A stretch of 64,000 bases of DNA from Grimontia marina (GCF_900060185.1 NZ_FIZY01000001.1:1-64000); one strand, 5' to 3'. Counted from the stretch's first letter, positions 19,558-29,333 are shown. The notes: a model not told the origin generated them from the sequence alone. Translations and numbers: made by a program.

Positions 19558-19875
19558 TTACTTCATACCACGAAGGTCGTCTTCGTGCTTCATAATATTC
19601 GCAGCCAGTCGATCCGCATCTACTTTGTAAGAGCCGTTTGCTATAGCTGCTTTAATCGCCGCGACTTTTGCGCTATCAAAATGTGTTTCACTAGCCATTT
19701 GCTGGTTTAGGGTGCCAATTGCGCGGCTTTCGTCACTCATAGAGAACGCATCTCCGCGATGATTACGCACTTCACCAGCAGCACCGCTTTCGGTGGCGGT
19801 GCTTTGTGTCTTGCTTTGGTTGCTTCTGTTCGTGCTCAATGGCTGACCAGAACGCAGATGATCGATACTTGCCAT
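19558..19875 (-). CDS. flgM: Anti-sigma-28 factor FlgM
   Basis: A 105-aa protein that holds sigma-28 (FliA) inactive until it is exported through the finished hook. The N-terminal half is polar and disordered (SGQPLSTNRSNQSKTQSTATES). The C-terminal half has the sigma-binding helices SAKVAAIKAAIANGSYKVDADRLAANIMK. It begins about 40 bp after a strong sigma-28-type promoter, giving the known feedback in which FliA drives its own inhibitor. flgA lies upstream on the same strand. Confidence 0.9.
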   Translation of the reverse strand: MASIDHLRSGQPLSTNRSNQSKTQSTATESGAAGEVRNHRGDAFSMSDESRAIGTLNQQMASETHFDSAKVAAIKAAIANGSYKVDADRLAANIMKHEDDLRGMK

Positions 19876-19915
19876 AATAAAGCCTTATATCTGTCCGAAC
19901 CTTCTGTTGCTCACA

Positions 19916-19942
19916 GTATCGGCCGCATTAATATGAACTTTA
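19916..19942 (-). promoter_or_regulatory. Sigma-28 promoter of flgM-flgN
   Basis: On the minus strand TAAA, 15 bp, then GCCGATAC. This matches the TAAA-N15-GCCGATAA consensus at 11 of 12 positions, 41 bp before flgM. Confidence 0.75.
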
Positions 19943-19960
19943 GCACTGATTTGCATTAAA

Positions 19961-20659
19961 TTAGAATTTTACTACTACTTGACCGACTGCGGTAATTGTA
20001 CCATCGACTATCCGATTGGATTTGCTGTTACGGACTTTAATTTGCTCACCGAGAGCACCGTCACTTAATGCTGTCCCTTTTGCAATAATATTCAGTCCAC
20101 CATCGGAAGCGGTAATAATAACTTCATCATTCCGACAGACCATGCAGATGTCGTTTCCGCTAATTGGCTCACCAATTCCCACTACTCGCTTGATACGAGA
20201 ACCGACAATTGTGGTGCTGCTCGTGTAGGTTTGGCCCCTTTGAAATCGCGAGTCAACCAGTTGGACGATGAGGTCATCTGCACCTATCGTCATCCCTCTA
20301 TCAAGTGGGCGCCTAGCCACAACTACAGGAGTTAACAGTTTAATCTGCACGGGCACATAGACTTGCCAACCATCTTCCTTGCAGCTCACCATGACTGTGA
20401 CGCTTTTATTGAGTGATTGTCTGCCTGGAACGATAGCTTCCAGAGCAGAAGGACAGTGAGATAACTGAAGACGACTGTCGAGATGGCCTGCCTGAACTTC
20501 AAGCTTGCCAAATTCAGGGGGAGTGATCAGAGTTTGTACATGTCCTTCGGCAGCTTCTTTTATCGCATCGAGTTGACTTGCCGGTGCAGCGGCTATAATT
20601 GAGCTAAAGCTATACAGAAACGTGCCGATAAAGAGCCAGACTAATCTTTGATAACACAT
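19961..20659 (-). CDS. flgA: Flagellar P-ring assembly chaperone FlgA
   Basis: A 232-aa periplasmic protein with a signal peptide (cleavage near SSIIAAAPA). The C-terminal SAF domain contains VVARRPLDRGMTIGADDLIVQLVD, and the ending is GTALSDGALGEQIKVRNSKSNRIVDGTI, as in FlgA. It assists FlgI polymerisation into the P ring. Two cysteines occur in GNDICMVCRN, which is unusual enough to note. The ribosome site is weak. It shares the 131-bp upstream gap with divergent cheV; no clear sigma-54 or sigma-28 box was found for it. Confidence 0.9.
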   Translation of the reverse strand: MCYQRLVWLFIGTFLYSFSSIIAAAPASQLDAIKEAAEGHVQTLITPPEFGKLEVQAGHLDSRLQLSHCPSALEAIVPGRQSLNKSVTVMVSCKEDGWQVYVPVQIKLLTPVVVARRPLDRGMTIGADDLIVQLVDSRFQRGQTYTSSTTIVGSRIKRVVGIGEPISGNDICMVCRNDEVIITASDGGLNIIAKGTALSDGALGEQIKVRNSKSNRIVDGTITAVGQVVVKF

Positions 20660-20790
20660 ATGTCACATATTGGTTAGTATGGTGAATTTAGATGCAGTAA
20701 TTCCTTCAATTCGCATGCCAAGATGCGGGTGAGAATGAAGCTATTTGCTGCAATACGATAACAAAAACAGGGCAATATGGAGTTTATCTT

Positions 20791-21732
20791 ATGTCGGGGA
20801 TTCTTGATACGGTCAATCAGCGTACGCAACTGGTCGGACAAAACCGCTTAGAGCTGCTGACCTTTCGTTTGATGCGTAAGCAGCGTTACGGCATCAACGT
20901 TTTTAAAGTAAAGGAAGTACTCCAGTGCCCGAAGCTGACTTCCATGCCGAATTTGCATCCGCTGGTTAAAGGGGTTGCACATATCCGAGGGCAAACCATT
21001 TCAGTGATTGATATGAGTCTTGCAACTGGTGGTTTGCCAATCACTGACCCGGAAAATCGATTTATCATCATTTCAGAATTTAACCGCTCTACTCAAGGTT
21101 TCTTGGTGGGCTCGGTTGAGCGTATTGTTAACATGCATTGGGAAGCTATTCTGCCTCCGCCAGAAGGTACCGGTAGCTCGAACTATCTCACCGCCGTGAC
21201 TGAAATTGAAGGCGAGCTGGTAGAAATTCTCGACGTAGAGAAAATTCTGAATAAGATTTCACCGGTGAACGAAGACATCAGTGAAGAGGTCTTAGCCAAT
21301 AAACCTGTGTTTGAGGAAGGTAGCTCTGACCCAACGACTGTGCTCGTGGCTGATGACTCTAGCGTCGCCCGCCGTCAGGTGAAACGAGCGGTAGAGTCTA
21401 TTGGTTACAATGTTGTATTGGCGCACGATGGCCGGGATGCACTGGGTAAACTCCAAGGTATGGCGGCGGAAGATACCATTGGGGATTTAGCACTTGTCAT
21501 CTCAGATATCGAGATGCCAGAGATGGATGGTTATACCTTAACCACTGAAATCAAAAAAGATCCTAACCTCAAAGATATTCATGTAGTATTGCACTCCTCT
21601 CTCAGCGGGGTATTCAATGAAGCGATGGTAAAGCGAGTTGGGGCTGATGCATTTATACCGAAGTTCGACCCCGATGAACTCGGAGAAGCCGTAATGAACG
21701 CGGTAAAAGGGAAGAAAGGTCAAGAAAACTAA
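20791..21732 (+). CDS. cheV: Chemotaxis coupling protein CheV
   Basis: A 313-aa cytoplasmic fusion of a CheW-like coupling domain (about 20-165) and a response-regulator receiver (about 182-308). The receiver phosphoacceptor is D239 in LVISDIEMPEMDGYTL. CheV links receptors to the CheA kinase and adjusts signalling through phosphorylation. cheR begins 3 bp after its stop. A weak sigma-28-like pair (TAAT, 15 bp, GCCAAGAT) lies in the upstream gap but is not convincing. The cheV-cheR pair beside flgB is the usual Vibrio order. Confidence 0.95.
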   Translation: MSGILDTVNQRTQLVGQNRLELLTFRLMRKQRYGINVFKVKEVLQCPKLTSMPNLHPLVKGVAHIRGQTISVIDMSLATGGLPITDPENRFIIISEFNRSTQGFLVGSVERIVNMHWEAILPPPEGTGSSNYLTAVTEIEGELVEILDVEKILNKISPVNEDISEEVLANKPVFEEGSSDPTTVLVADDSSVARRQVKRAVESIGYNVVLAHDGRDALGKLQGMAAEDTIGDLALVISDIEMPEMDGYTLTTEIKKDPNLKDIHVVLHSSLSGVFNEAMVKRVGADAFIPKFDPDELGEAVMNAVKGKKGQEN

Positions 21733-21735
21733 TCC

Positions 21736-22563
21736 ATGACGAATATAGCGTTCACAGAACAAGAGTATCGTGATTTCTGTAAATATCTTGAAAGCAAATG
21801 TGGCATCGTTCTTGGCGACAGTAAGCAATATCTCGTAAGAAGCCGACTCAGTCCGCTTCTTACGCGTCATAAACTCGCTTCAATGTCCGAGCTGCTTCAG
21901 CTTGTTCTCACAAATCGTAACCGCGATCTAGCCGTGTCTGCTGTTGATGCAATGACCACAAACGAAACCTTGTGGTTTAGAGACACCTACCCCTTTGAAG
22001 TGCTTGCCAACCGCCTGCTGCCTGAGGTGGGAGAGAGTAAAAGGCCGATCAAAATTTGGTCGGCAGCCAGTTCATCCGGTCAGGAACCTTATTCTATTGC
22101 CATGACCGTACAAGAGGTTCAGCAAAGAAAACCTGGCATGCTGGGGAATTTGGCTATCACAGCGACAGATATTTCCTCCACGATGCTGGAAAATTGCCGC
22201 ACTGGTGTTTATGACAATCTTGCTCTGAGCCGTGGTCTGTCACCAGAGCGAAAACGCCAGTTCTTTGAAGATGCTGGTGATGGTCGCATGAAAGTGAAGG
22301 ATACACTCAAACGCATGGTGACCTTCAAGCCGCAAAACTTGATGGAAAGCTATGGTATGCTCGGCAAGTTCGACATTATTTTCTGTCGTAACGTGTTGAT
22401 ATATTTTTCACCTGATATGAAATCTAAGGTGTTAAACCAAATGGCGGGCAGCTTGAACCCAGGTGGTTATTTGCTGTTGGGAGCGTCAGAGTCCCTGACT
22501 GGTTTGACCGATAGATTTGAGATGATCCGCTGTAATCCCGGCATCATTTATAAATTGAAGTAG
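21736..22563 (+). CDS. cheR: Chemotaxis protein methyltransferase CheR
   Basis: A 275-aa enzyme that transfers methyl groups from SAM to glutamates of methyl-accepting chemotaxis proteins. An N-terminal helical domain (to about 75) includes the DAMTTNETLWFRD motif. The SAM-binding domain follows, with KIWSAASSSGQEPYSIAM, TDISSTMLENCRTGVYDN and FDIIFCRNVLIYFS. Length is normal. It is cotranscribed with cheV and ends at a strong terminator before flgB. Confidence 0.96.
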   Translation: MTNIAFTEQEYRDFCKYLESKCGIVLGDSKQYLVRSRLSPLLTRHKLASMSELLQLVLTNRNRDLAVSAVDAMTTNETLWFRDTYPFEVLANRLLPEVGESKRPIKIWSAASSSGQEPYSIAMTVQEVQQRKPGMLGNLAITATDISSTMLENCRTGVYDNLALSRGLSPERKRQFFEDAGDGRMKVKDTLKRMVTFKPQNLMESYGMLGKFDIIFCRNVLIYFSPDMKSKVLNQMAGSLNPGGYLLLGASESLTGLTDRFEMIRCNPGIIYKLK

Positions 22564-22582
22564 ACTTTATTCCCCTTACTAG

Positions 22583-22612
22583 AAAAGCGGCACAGAAGTT
22601 GCCGCTTTTTTT
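22583..22612 (+). terminator. Terminator of cheV-cheR
   Basis: AAAAGCGGCA / TGCCGCTTTT with a 7-nt loop and a T-run, 20 bp after the cheR stop. Confidence 0.9.
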
Positions 22613-22708
22613 GTATCTGCAGAAAGTTGTTTGCCGATTGGAAATCATGGTATCTCGATAAATTATTGATTCAAAGCAATTCATTCTGCGAATTGAGAGA
22701 GAGTAAAA

Positions 22709-22726
22709 GTTGGCATCTTATTTGCT
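22709..22726 (+). promoter_or_regulatory. Sigma-54 promoter of the flgB operon
   Basis: TTGGCATCTTATTTGCT: GG-N10-GC, close to consensus, 35 bp before flgB, which has GGAGGT at good spacing. Confidence 0.8.
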
Positions 22727-22759
22727 ATGTATTCGGTATGAGATTTTTGGAGGTGCCGT

Positions 22760-23155
22760 ATGGCGATATCATTCGACAAAGCGCTGGGCGTTCATCAACA
22801 CACAGTTGGTGTGCGTGCTCAAAGGGCGGAAACGCTGTCGAGCAACCTGGCAAATGCCAACACACCGGGCTACAAAGCTCAGGATGTTGACTTCGAACGA
22901 GCGCTGCAAGCGGCTACCTCTGGGGCAAACTTTGGCCTGAGTCGTACCAATGAGCGGCATATCCCTGCCACCTCTCAGGTGAACGGCCAGAAAATGTACC
23001 GCATTCCAAACCAGCCTGATACCGGCGACGGCAACACTGTTGATGCACAGGTAGAACGTAACCTGTTCATGCAAAACGCCCTTGAGTATCAAGCGTCATT
23101 GGATTTCCTTGGCTCCAAGTTCAAAAACATGTCCAAGGCACTGAAAGGGGAATAA
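22760..23155 (+). CDS. flgB: Flagellar rod protein FlgB
   Basis: A 131-aa proximal rod subunit. The conserved N-terminal rod/hook motif is present as RAETLSSNLANANTPGYKAQDVDF, and the C-terminal part as ERNLFMQNALEYQASLDFLGSKFKNM. No signal peptide, as expected for export through the flagellar type III apparatus. It is the first gene of flgBCDE, directly after the sigma-54 promoter; flgC follows after 3 bp. Confidence 0.96.
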   Translation: MAISFDKALGVHQHTVGVRAQRAETLSSNLANANTPGYKAQDVDFERALQAATSGANFGLSRTNERHIPATSQVNGQKMYRIPNQPDTGDGNTVDAQVERNLFMQNALEYQASLDFLGSKFKNMSKALKGE

Positions 23156-23158
23156 TGG

Positions 23159-23569
23159 ATGAGTCTTTTTAATGTGTTCAACGTAACAGGTTCTGCCATG
23201 AGCGCAGAGTCAGTTCGACTCAACACCACATCCAGTAACCTGGCGAATGCAAATTCCGTCAGCAGCTCAGCGGCAGAAACCTACAAAGCGCGTCACCCTG
23301 TGTTCTCGGCAGAGTTAAATAAATACCAACAAGGCGACAGTGTTCCGGTTCGCGTTGCGGGTATTGTAGAAAGCCAGAAGCCGCTCCGCGCGGAGTACAA
23401 CCCTGAGCATCCAATGGCAAATGCGGAAGGCTATATTTACAAGCCCAATGTTAATGTGATGGAAGAGATGGCCAACATGATTTCGGCATCCCGTTCTTAT
23501 CAAACCAATGTAGAAGTGGCAGAAGCGAGCAAGCAAATGCTGATGCGTACGCTACAAATGGGCAAATAA
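23159..23569 (+). CDS. flgC: Flagellar rod protein FlgC
   Basis: A 136-aa proximal rod subunit starting MSLFNVFNVTGSAMSAESVRLNTT with the SSNLANANSVSSSAAETYKAR motif. The C-terminal coiled-coil segment is MANMISASRSYQTNVEVAEASKQMLMRTLQMGK. It is tightly packed between flgB and flgD in one operon. Confidence 0.96.
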   Translation: MSLFNVFNVTGSAMSAESVRLNTTSSNLANANSVSSSAAETYKARHPVFSAELNKYQQGDSVPVRVAGIVESQKPLRAEYNPEHPMANAEGYIYKPNVNVMEEMANMISASRSYQTNVEVAEASKQMLMRTLQMGK

Positions 23570-23586
23570 GGTAGGAGTACAGCACC

Positions 23587-24342
23587 ATGAATCCTATTGA
23601 CGGCGCAGGTGGACCAGGAAGCGGTAGCTATATTGACCAGCTTAAAGCGCTGCAAGAAAAGCAACGTGCTGAGCGTGGTGATACCGGCGAAAAAGTCACT
23701 GGCCAGGCTGACCTTAAACAAGAAGATTTTCTCGCACTGCTCACCAAGCAGCTGGCAAACCAAGATCCGTTCAAGCCTGTCGATAATGAGCAAATGATTG
23801 CACAGATGGCATCATTTGCAACTGTCGACGGCATCGGAAAAATGAACGAGCAATTCGGTTCACTTAATGCTGCTATGACATCCAGTCAGGCACTGCAAGC
23901 TTCATCTTTAGTGGGTCAGGATGTACTGGTTCCGGGTAATGAAGGTTTTAAAGCCGCTGAAGGTGGAATCGCCGGTATGGTGAAACTGCCCCAAGCGTTG
24001 AATGATGTGATTGTGCGTATCCAGAATGAGCGTGGCGAATTGCTGAGAACATTTAGCATGGGGGCTAAGTCTCCGGGTGACCACCGCGTTGAATGGGACG
24101 GCAAAGACGATGCCGGCAATCCACTGCCGGAAGGCAATTACAAAGTCAACGTAAGCGGCAACATTGATGGAAAGCCTCAGGATTTTGAGCTTTCCACTTA
24201 TGCCAACGTAAACAGTGTTCTATTGGGGAATAGCGACGGTAACGTGATGCTGAACATCGCGGGTTACGCATCTCCGGTCAAACTCACTGAAGTGCTTGAA
24301 GTAGGTAAATCATCAAGCCTTAGCAACGTGAGCAAGAGCTAA
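23587..24342 (+). CDS. flgD: Flagellar hook scaffolding protein FlgD
   Basis: A 251-aa hook-capping protein that directs hook subunit assembly and is discarded afterwards. The FlgD N-terminal signature is LKQEDFLALLTKQLANQDPFKPVDNEQMIAQMA. The C-terminal half carries the Ig/tudor-like part with HRVEWDGKDDAGNPLPEGNYKV. The position after flgC and before flgE is standard. Confidence 0.96.
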   Translation: MNPIDGAGGPGSGSYIDQLKALQEKQRAERGDTGEKVTGQADLKQEDFLALLTKQLANQDPFKPVDNEQMIAQMASFATVDGIGKMNEQFGSLNAAMTSSQALQASSLVGQDVLVPGNEGFKAAEGGIAGMVKLPQALNDVIVRIQNERGELLRTFSMGAKSPGDHRVEWDGKDDAGNPLPEGNYKVNVSGNIDGKPQDFELSTYANVNSVLLGNSDGNVMLNIAGYASPVKLTEVLEVGKSSSLSNVSKS

Positions 24343-24363
24343 AAGGACAGAGGAGTTCCAGCA

Positions 24364-25671
24364 ATGGCTTTAAATATCGCACTGAGTGGCCTGGCGGCAG
24401 CTCAAAAAGACATGAACACCACCAGTAACAACATTGCGAACGCCAACACTTTTGGTTTTAAAGAGTCGCGTGCAGAGTTCGGTGATGTATATTCTGCGTC
24501 GATCTTCTCGAACTCAAAAACTACGACAGGTAGTGGTGTGCAGACGTCTACAGTTGCACAGCAGTTTCATGAAGGCTCCAGTATTTACACTAACAACCCC
24601 CTTGACCTGCGTGTGAGTGGTAACGGCTATTTTTCGGTCGCCAATGATAAACTGGCTACCAACGTCAATTTTTTAACGAGGAATGGAGCATTCCACCTCG
24701 ACAAAAACAACAATATTGTTAACTCAGAAGGCCAGTATCTTCTGGGCTATGATGTGGATAACGAAACGCTGCAAGTCGGTTCATTTGAGCCCAAAGCGTT
24801 AAACGTCCCCGATCAGTTTGGACAGCCACGGGCATCTGAAAATGTGGATATTGGCCTCAATCTTCCTGCAGGTGGTGCGTCAAAAGATCCAACATTGTTT
24901 AACCCGGAAGATCCAGATACATATAACAAGTCGACATCTGCCACAGTATTTGACTCTTTGGGGCAGCCATACAAGTTGACGACTTATTATGTGAAAGACA
25001 ACGTAACACCAAACAAATGGGCTACCTACTATACCGTGACAGATCCAACGGGTGAAAAGCCCCTTAGCTTAACCGCGGGCGATTTTACGTCTGCTACGGG
25101 TCACGTCGGCCACTCGATTCAGTTCAACCCTGATGGTTCAATAGATACGATAAATGCTGGCAACCCACTACAGACGGTGGAGTTTGGCGCTAACGGAGCA
25201 AACCTTGAATTGAATGGTGCAGACGGAAGCCAAGCGTTGACTATCAACTTCGAAGAACCAACGCAGTATGCTTCACCTTTCGAAATGCGAAAGTTCACTG
25301 AAGACGGTGCTACTACTGGTTATCTGTCCAAAGTAGACATCGATCCAAAGGGTACAATTATGGCGACTTATAGTAATGGTGAAAACGTCGCATTGGGGCG
25401 CGTAGCTCTGGTTCGTATATCCAACCAGCAAGGATTATCACAAGCAGGTAATACCCAGTGGAAAATCACACAGAACTCAGGTGATGCCGTCTGGGGGGAA
25501 GCGATGCAAGGGGCTTTTGGTCAAGTGAAAAGTGGCACCATTGAACAATCGAACATTGATATGACTCAAGAGCTGGTCGATTTGATTACTGCTCAGCGAA
25601 ACTTCCAAGCAAACTCACGTGCATTGGAAGTTGGCAATCAGATGCAACAAACAATTCTCCAGATTCGTTAA
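24364..25671 (+). CDS. flgE: Flagellar hook protein FlgE
   Basis: A 435-aa hook subunit. It has the N-terminal MALNIALSGLAAAQKDMNTTSNNIANANTFGFK motif (described in parts: ALSGL then SNNIANANT), large central D1/D2 domains, and the C-terminal SNIDMTQELVDLITAQRNFQANSRALE helix shared by axial proteins. It closes the flgBCDE unit; a hairpin and a new sigma-54 promoter separate it from flgF. Confidence 0.96.
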   Translation: MALNIALSGLAAAQKDMNTTSNNIANANTFGFKESRAEFGDVYSASIFSNSKTTTGSGVQTSTVAQQFHEGSSIYTNNPLDLRVSGNGYFSVANDKLATNVNFLTRNGAFHLDKNNNIVNSEGQYLLGYDVDNETLQVGSFEPKALNVPDQFGQPRASENVDIGLNLPAGGASKDPTLFNPEDPDTYNKSTSATVFDSLGQPYKLTTYYVKDNVTPNKWATYYTVTDPTGEKPLSLTAGDFTSATGHVGHSIQFNPDGSIDTINAGNPLQTVEFGANGANLELNGADGSQALTINFEEPTQYASPFEMRKFTEDGATTGYLSKVDIDPKGTIMATYSNGENVALGRVALVRISNQQGLSQAGNTQWKITQNSGDAVWGEAMQGAFGQVKSGTIEQSNIDMTQELVDLITAQRNFQANSRALEVGNQMQQTILQIR

Positions 25672-25690
25672 ACGTGACTTAATATTATTT

Positions 25691-25711
25691 GCCGCCCGAT
25701 CACCGGGCGGC
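25691..25711 (+). terminator. Hairpin after flgE
   Basis: Perfect GCCGCCCG / CGGGCGGC stem with a 5-nt loop, 20 bp after the flgE stop. There is no proper T-run, so it may be a weak terminator or an mRNA-stabilising hairpin. Confidence 0.55.
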
Positions 25712-25797
25712 AATTCCTTTCCCAAAACCGTTCTCAACGCTCTCCTTTATTCGCTTAGTTTAGTTAATAACCTGTTGTTAATAATTGATATTAAACT

Positions 25798-25815
25798 TTG
25801 GCACTCTTTTTGCTT
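25798..25815 (+). promoter_or_regulatory. Sigma-54 promoter of flgFGHIJ
   Basis: TTGGCACTCTTTTTGCT: GG-N10-GC with a consensus -24 box (TTGGCAC), 35 bp before the flgF ATG. Confidence 0.8.
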
Positions 25816-25848
25816 TCTTTGCTGCATAAGCGACAGGAGAACGTCTTA

Positions 25849-26598
25849 ATGGATCGCGCACTATTTCTCGCCATGAGTGGCGCCAAACAAGATATGCAGG
25901 CTTTACAACTGCGTGCCAACAATCTGGCAAACGTCAGTACTACAGGCTTTCGCGCTGACCTTGAGCAGGCTCGTGCTATGCAGGCATACGGTGAAGGCTT
26001 GCCCACCCGTGTGTTCAACATGACAGAGCGCCCAGGGCACAGCTTTGCACAGGGTTCAACTATCACAACAGGTCGTGAACTTGACGTTGCGATTAAAGGT
26101 GACGGTTGGCTGGCGGTTTTGGATGGTACAGGTCAGGAAGGGTATACCCGTGTGGGTAACTTGAAAGTTGACCAAACTGGCATGCTGCAAAATGGTCATG
26201 GCCATTTGATCCTTGGCGAACGCGGTGCACCTATTTTCCTGCCTCTGCCAGTCTCGAAAATTGAAATCGGCACGGATGGTACGGTGTCAGTGTTACCACA
26301 AGGTGCGCCACCGGAAGCGATGGAAGAAATCGACCGTATCAAACTTGTGCGACCAAATAACGAAGAACTTTTCAAAGACAAAAACGGTGTATTCAAGCCG
26401 ATTAACCCCGGCACAGTATATGAAGCCGATGCGGGGGTATCACTTCTGACGGGTGCGCTGGAAGGCAGTAATGTCAATCCGATCAGCGAGATGACGGGCT
26501 TGATTGATCTTCAGCGTCACTTTGAAATGCAAGTCAAACTAATGAAGACCGCAGAGGAAATGGATCAAGCATCTAACTCTCTGCTGCGCTTGGGTTAA
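25849..26598 (+). CDS. flgF: Flagellar rod protein FlgF
   Basis: A 249-aa proximal rod subunit with N-terminal MDRALFLAMSGAKQDM and the rod motif RANNLANVSTTGFRADLE. The central flgE/F/G domain includes REDLDVAIKGDGWLAV-type sequence (here RELDVAIKGDGWLAV), and the C-terminal helix is DLQRHFEMQVKLMKTAEEMD. The frame extends 17 codons further upstream, but the ATG at 25849 has AGGAG and gives the family N-terminus; the longer form would also overlap the sigma-54 promoter. Confidence 0.95.
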   Translation: MDRALFLAMSGAKQDMQALQLRANNLANVSTTGFRADLEQARAMQAYGEGLPTRVFNMTERPGHSFAQGSTITTGRELDVAIKGDGWLAVLDGTGQEGYTRVGNLKVDQTGMLQNGHGHLILGERGAPIFLPLPVSKIEIGTDGTVSVLPQGAPPEAMEEIDRIKLVRPNNEELFKDKNGVFKPINPGTVYEADAGVSLLTGALEGSNVNPISEMTGLIDLQRHFEMQVKLMKTAEEMDQASNSLLRLG

Positions 26599-26614
26599 TT
26601 GAGAGGAATTTAGT

Positions 26615-27403
26615 ATGCATCCAGCACTGTGGGTGAGTAAAACTGGCCTAGACGCACAACAGACCAATATTTCGACCATTTCGAATAACCTGGCAAACGC
26701 CTCGACGGTAGGCTTTAAGAAGTCTCGTGCAGTTTTTGAAGATCTGTTTTACCAGAACATAAATCAGCCTGGCGGTCAGTCTTCACAAAATACCGAACTG
26801 CCAAGCGGACTGATGTTAGGTGCCGGTTCGAAAGTGGTAGCGACACAGCGCGTTCACACCAATGGTAACGCCCAGACCACCAACAACGCCCTCGACTTGA
26901 TGATAGAAGGTGATGGTTTCTTCCAGATCCTGCTGCCGGACGGCAACATCGGTTATCAGCGTAACGGTCAGTTCACCCTGAATGATGAAGGTGTGATTGT
27001 AACTTCAGGTGCTGGGTATCCGTTGGAGCCAGAAATTGTCGTACCGCCTGATGCGATTCAGGTGACCATCGGTACTGATGGTGAAGTCTCTGCAAGATTG
27101 CGCGGGCAACAGGCAAATGCCGTTATCGGCCAGATCACCACGGTTGACTTCATCAATCCGGGTGGCCTTGAGCCAATAGGGCAAAACCTCTATCTGCCAA
27201 CTGGTGCGAGCGGTGACCCACAAGAGGGTGTACCGGGCCTTGATGGTCTCGGCAGCGTTCGACAGTCAATGCTGGAAACCTCCAACGTCAACGTGACCGA
27301 AGAGTTGGTAAACATGATTGAAGCACAGCGAGTTTATGAAATGAACTCCAAAGTGATTTCGTCAGTCGATCAGATGTTGAGTTACGTCAACCAGCAGCTA
27401 TAA
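26615..27403 (+). CDS. flgG: Flagellar distal rod protein FlgG
   Basis: A 262-aa main distal rod subunit: MHPALWVSKTGLDAQQTNI, then SNNLANASTVGFKKSRAVFEDL with the GFKKSR extension typical of FlgG. The C-terminal helix is SNVNVTEELVNMIEAQRVYEMNSK. It lies 16 bp after flgF and 15 bp before flgH in the same operon. Confidence 0.97.
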   Translation: MHPALWVSKTGLDAQQTNISTISNNLANASTVGFKKSRAVFEDLFYQNINQPGGQSSQNTELPSGLMLGAGSKVVATQRVHTNGNAQTTNNALDLMIEGDGFFQILLPDGNIGYQRNGQFTLNDEGVIVTSGAGYPLEPEIVVPPDAIQVTIGTDGEVSARLRGQQANAVIGQITTVDFINPGGLEPIGQNLYLPTGASGDPQEGVPGLDGLGSVRQSMLETSNVNVTEELVNMIEAQRVYEMNSKVISSVDQMLSYVNQQL

Positions 27404-27418
27404 GGGAGTAAGCCGCGG

Positions 27419-28210
27419 ATGAAAAAGTTATTGATCACAGGTTTTATGCTGGCGACGGTATCTGGTTGTGAACTAATGAATCCAGAAGCTTTTCTGGCAG
27501 AGAATCAGAGCGAAGTGGTGCAGGGAACTACTGAGACCGATGCGGTAGAAGGGACGACTGACCCGGGCAATGAAGGCCTGATTGGCCTGCTTCGTGAACG
27601 TGAAGACCCGGTCGCGGGTGATCCTAACTGGACGCCTCTTCATCCTACTCGCCAACCTGAACATTACGCAACGGCAACGGGCTCTCTCTTTAGTGCAGTG
27701 AGTGCGCAAGATCTTTACGACGATACTAAGCCACGCGGTATTGGTGACATCGTGACCGTCATGTTGGAAGAAAAAACACAAGCCAAAAAGAGTGCCAGCA
27801 GTGATGCGGCAAAATCCAGTGACCTGAGTATGGATCCTCTGTCACTAGGGGGGCAGGAAGTAACGATTGGTGAGCGTAATCTTTCTTATGCTGCCGCCCA
27901 TGATAATTCCACCAGTGGCTCAACCAGTGCCGATCAGAGCAATAGCATTTCCGGTTCGATTTCCGTCGAAGTCATTGACGTGATGTCGAATGGTAACCTG
28001 ATGATCCGTGGTGAGAAATGGCTGACATTAAACACTGGAGACGAATATATCCGTCTGAGCGGCACGATTCGCCCTGACGACATTACCTCGGAAAACACCA
28101 TCGCCTCAACGCGTATTTCCAATGCGCGAATCCAATACTCTGGCACTGGTGATCGCCAGGATACGCAAGATCAGGGATTCTTGGCACGATTCTTTAATGT
28201 GGTTCTATAA
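27419..28210 (+). CDS. flgH: Flagellar L-ring lipoprotein FlgH
   Basis: A 263-aa outer-membrane lipoprotein forming the L ring. The lipobox is TVSGC (Cys18). Family motifs include [39 protein letters not shown] and the C-terminal [31 protein letters not shown], given here only as landmarks. Between the lipobox and the conserved core is an acidic, Thr/Glu-rich insert ([17 protein letters not shown]) that varies in the family. Confidence 0.96.
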   Translation: MKKLLITGFMLATVSGCELMNPEAFLAENQSEVVQGTTETDAVEGTTDPGNEGLIGLLREREDPVAGDPNWTPLHPTRQPEHYATATGSLFSAVSAQDLYDDTKPRGIGDIVTVMLEEKTQAKKSASSDAAKSSDLSMDPLSLGGQEVTIGERNLSYAAAHDNSTSGSTSADQSNSISGSISVEVIDVMSNGNLMIRGEKWLTLNTGDEYIRLSGTIRPDDITSENTIASTRISNARIQYSGTGDRQDTQDQGFLARFFNVVL

Positions 28211-28238
28211 CGCGTAAAAGAATCGCCGGAGAATTGAC

Positions 28239-29330
28239 GTGAAGAGTTGGCTAAAGCTGTTTTTGATTGCCGTATTGATTGCCCCAGCGGTGCAGGCTGC
28301 CCGCATTAAAGATGTGTCGGAAGTTGCCGGCGTGCGAAGTAACCAGCTGGTGGGATACGGATTGGTAGTAGGTCTTGCCGGTACGGGGGAGAGCACACCA
28401 TTTACCGATCAGAGCTTTAATGCCATGTTGAAAAACTTCGGCATTCAATTACCACCAGGTACTAAACCGAAAACTAAGAACGTGGCTGCCGTTGCAGTGA
28501 GTGCTGAGCTTCCAGCGTTTTCCAAACAAGGTCAGAAAATTGACATCACGGTATCGTCTATCGGCTCTGCCAAGAGCTTGCGCGGTGGTACTCTGGTGCA
28601 AACTTTCATGAAAGGCTTAGACGGTAAAGTCTACGCCGTTGCACAGGGAAACCTGATTGTCGGTGGCTTCAGTGCGGAAGGAGCTGATGGTTCATCTATC
28701 GTGGGCAATACGCCAACCGTTGGTCGTATTACCAATGGTGCTACGGTCGAACAGGAGGTTCCTTCACCTTTTGGCCGCGGCGACCACATCACGTTCAACC
28801 TGTTTGAATCCGATTTCACCACAGCACAGCGCATGGCGGACTCCATCAACAGTTTTCTTGGGCCAAATACCGCTTCCGCGATGGATGCGACCTCAGTACG
28901 TGTCCGTGCACCGCGTGATTTGTCTCAGCGTGTTGCCTTCCTGTCTACAGTGGAAAACCTCGAGTTTGTTCCGGCAGACGCTGCCGCTAAAATCATCGTT
29001 AACAGCCGCACAGGTACTATTGTGGTGGGACAAAACGTTCGTCTTCGCCCTGCAGCCATCACACACGGAGGCATGACGGTCACCATCAACGAAAACCTGC
29101 AGGTAAGCCAACCGGGCGCATTCTCTGGTGGCGAAACTGTGGTTGTTCCAGACTCAGGTGTAGAAGTGTCTGAAGAAGATGGTCGCATGTTCCACTTCAA
29201 GCCCGGTGTTACGTTGGATGATTTGGTCCGCGCAGTGAACGGTGTTGGCGCAGCGCCATCAGATTTAATGGCAATATTGCAGGCACTCAAGCAAGCGGGT
29301 GCCATCGACGGTCAACTGATAGTGATTTAA
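28239..29330 (+). CDS. flgI: Flagellar P-ring protein FlgI
   Basis: A 363-aa periplasmic P-ring subunit with a signal peptide (cleaved near VQAARIKDV). FlgI motifs follow: [37 protein letters not shown], and the C-terminal [23 protein letters not shown]. The start is a GTG at 28239 with GGAG about 10 nt upstream; no ATG fits. FlgA, encoded upstream, is its assembly chaperone. Confidence 0.97.
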   Translation: MKSWLKLFLIAVLIAPAVQAARIKDVSEVAGVRSNQLVGYGLVVGLAGTGESTPFTDQSFNAMLKNFGIQLPPGTKPKTKNVAAVAVSAELPAFSKQGQKIDITVSSIGSAKSLRGGTLVQTFMKGLDGKVYAVAQGNLIVGGFSAEGADGSSIVGNTPTVGRITNGATVEQEVPSPFGRGDHITFNLFESDFTTAQRMADSINSFLGPNTASAMDATSVRVRAPRDLSQRVAFLSTVENLEFVPADAAAKIIVNSRTGTIVVGQNVRLRPAAITHGGMTVTINENLQVSQPGAFSGGETVVVPDSGVEVSEEDGRMFHFKPGVTLDDLVRAVNGVGAAPSDLMAILQALKQAGAIDGQLIVI

Positions 29331-29333
29331 ACC

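Noticed and set aside
20690-20730. Sigma-28-like TAAT-N15-GCCAAGAT before cheV
   Set aside because: Only the first half of each box fits; too weak to call.
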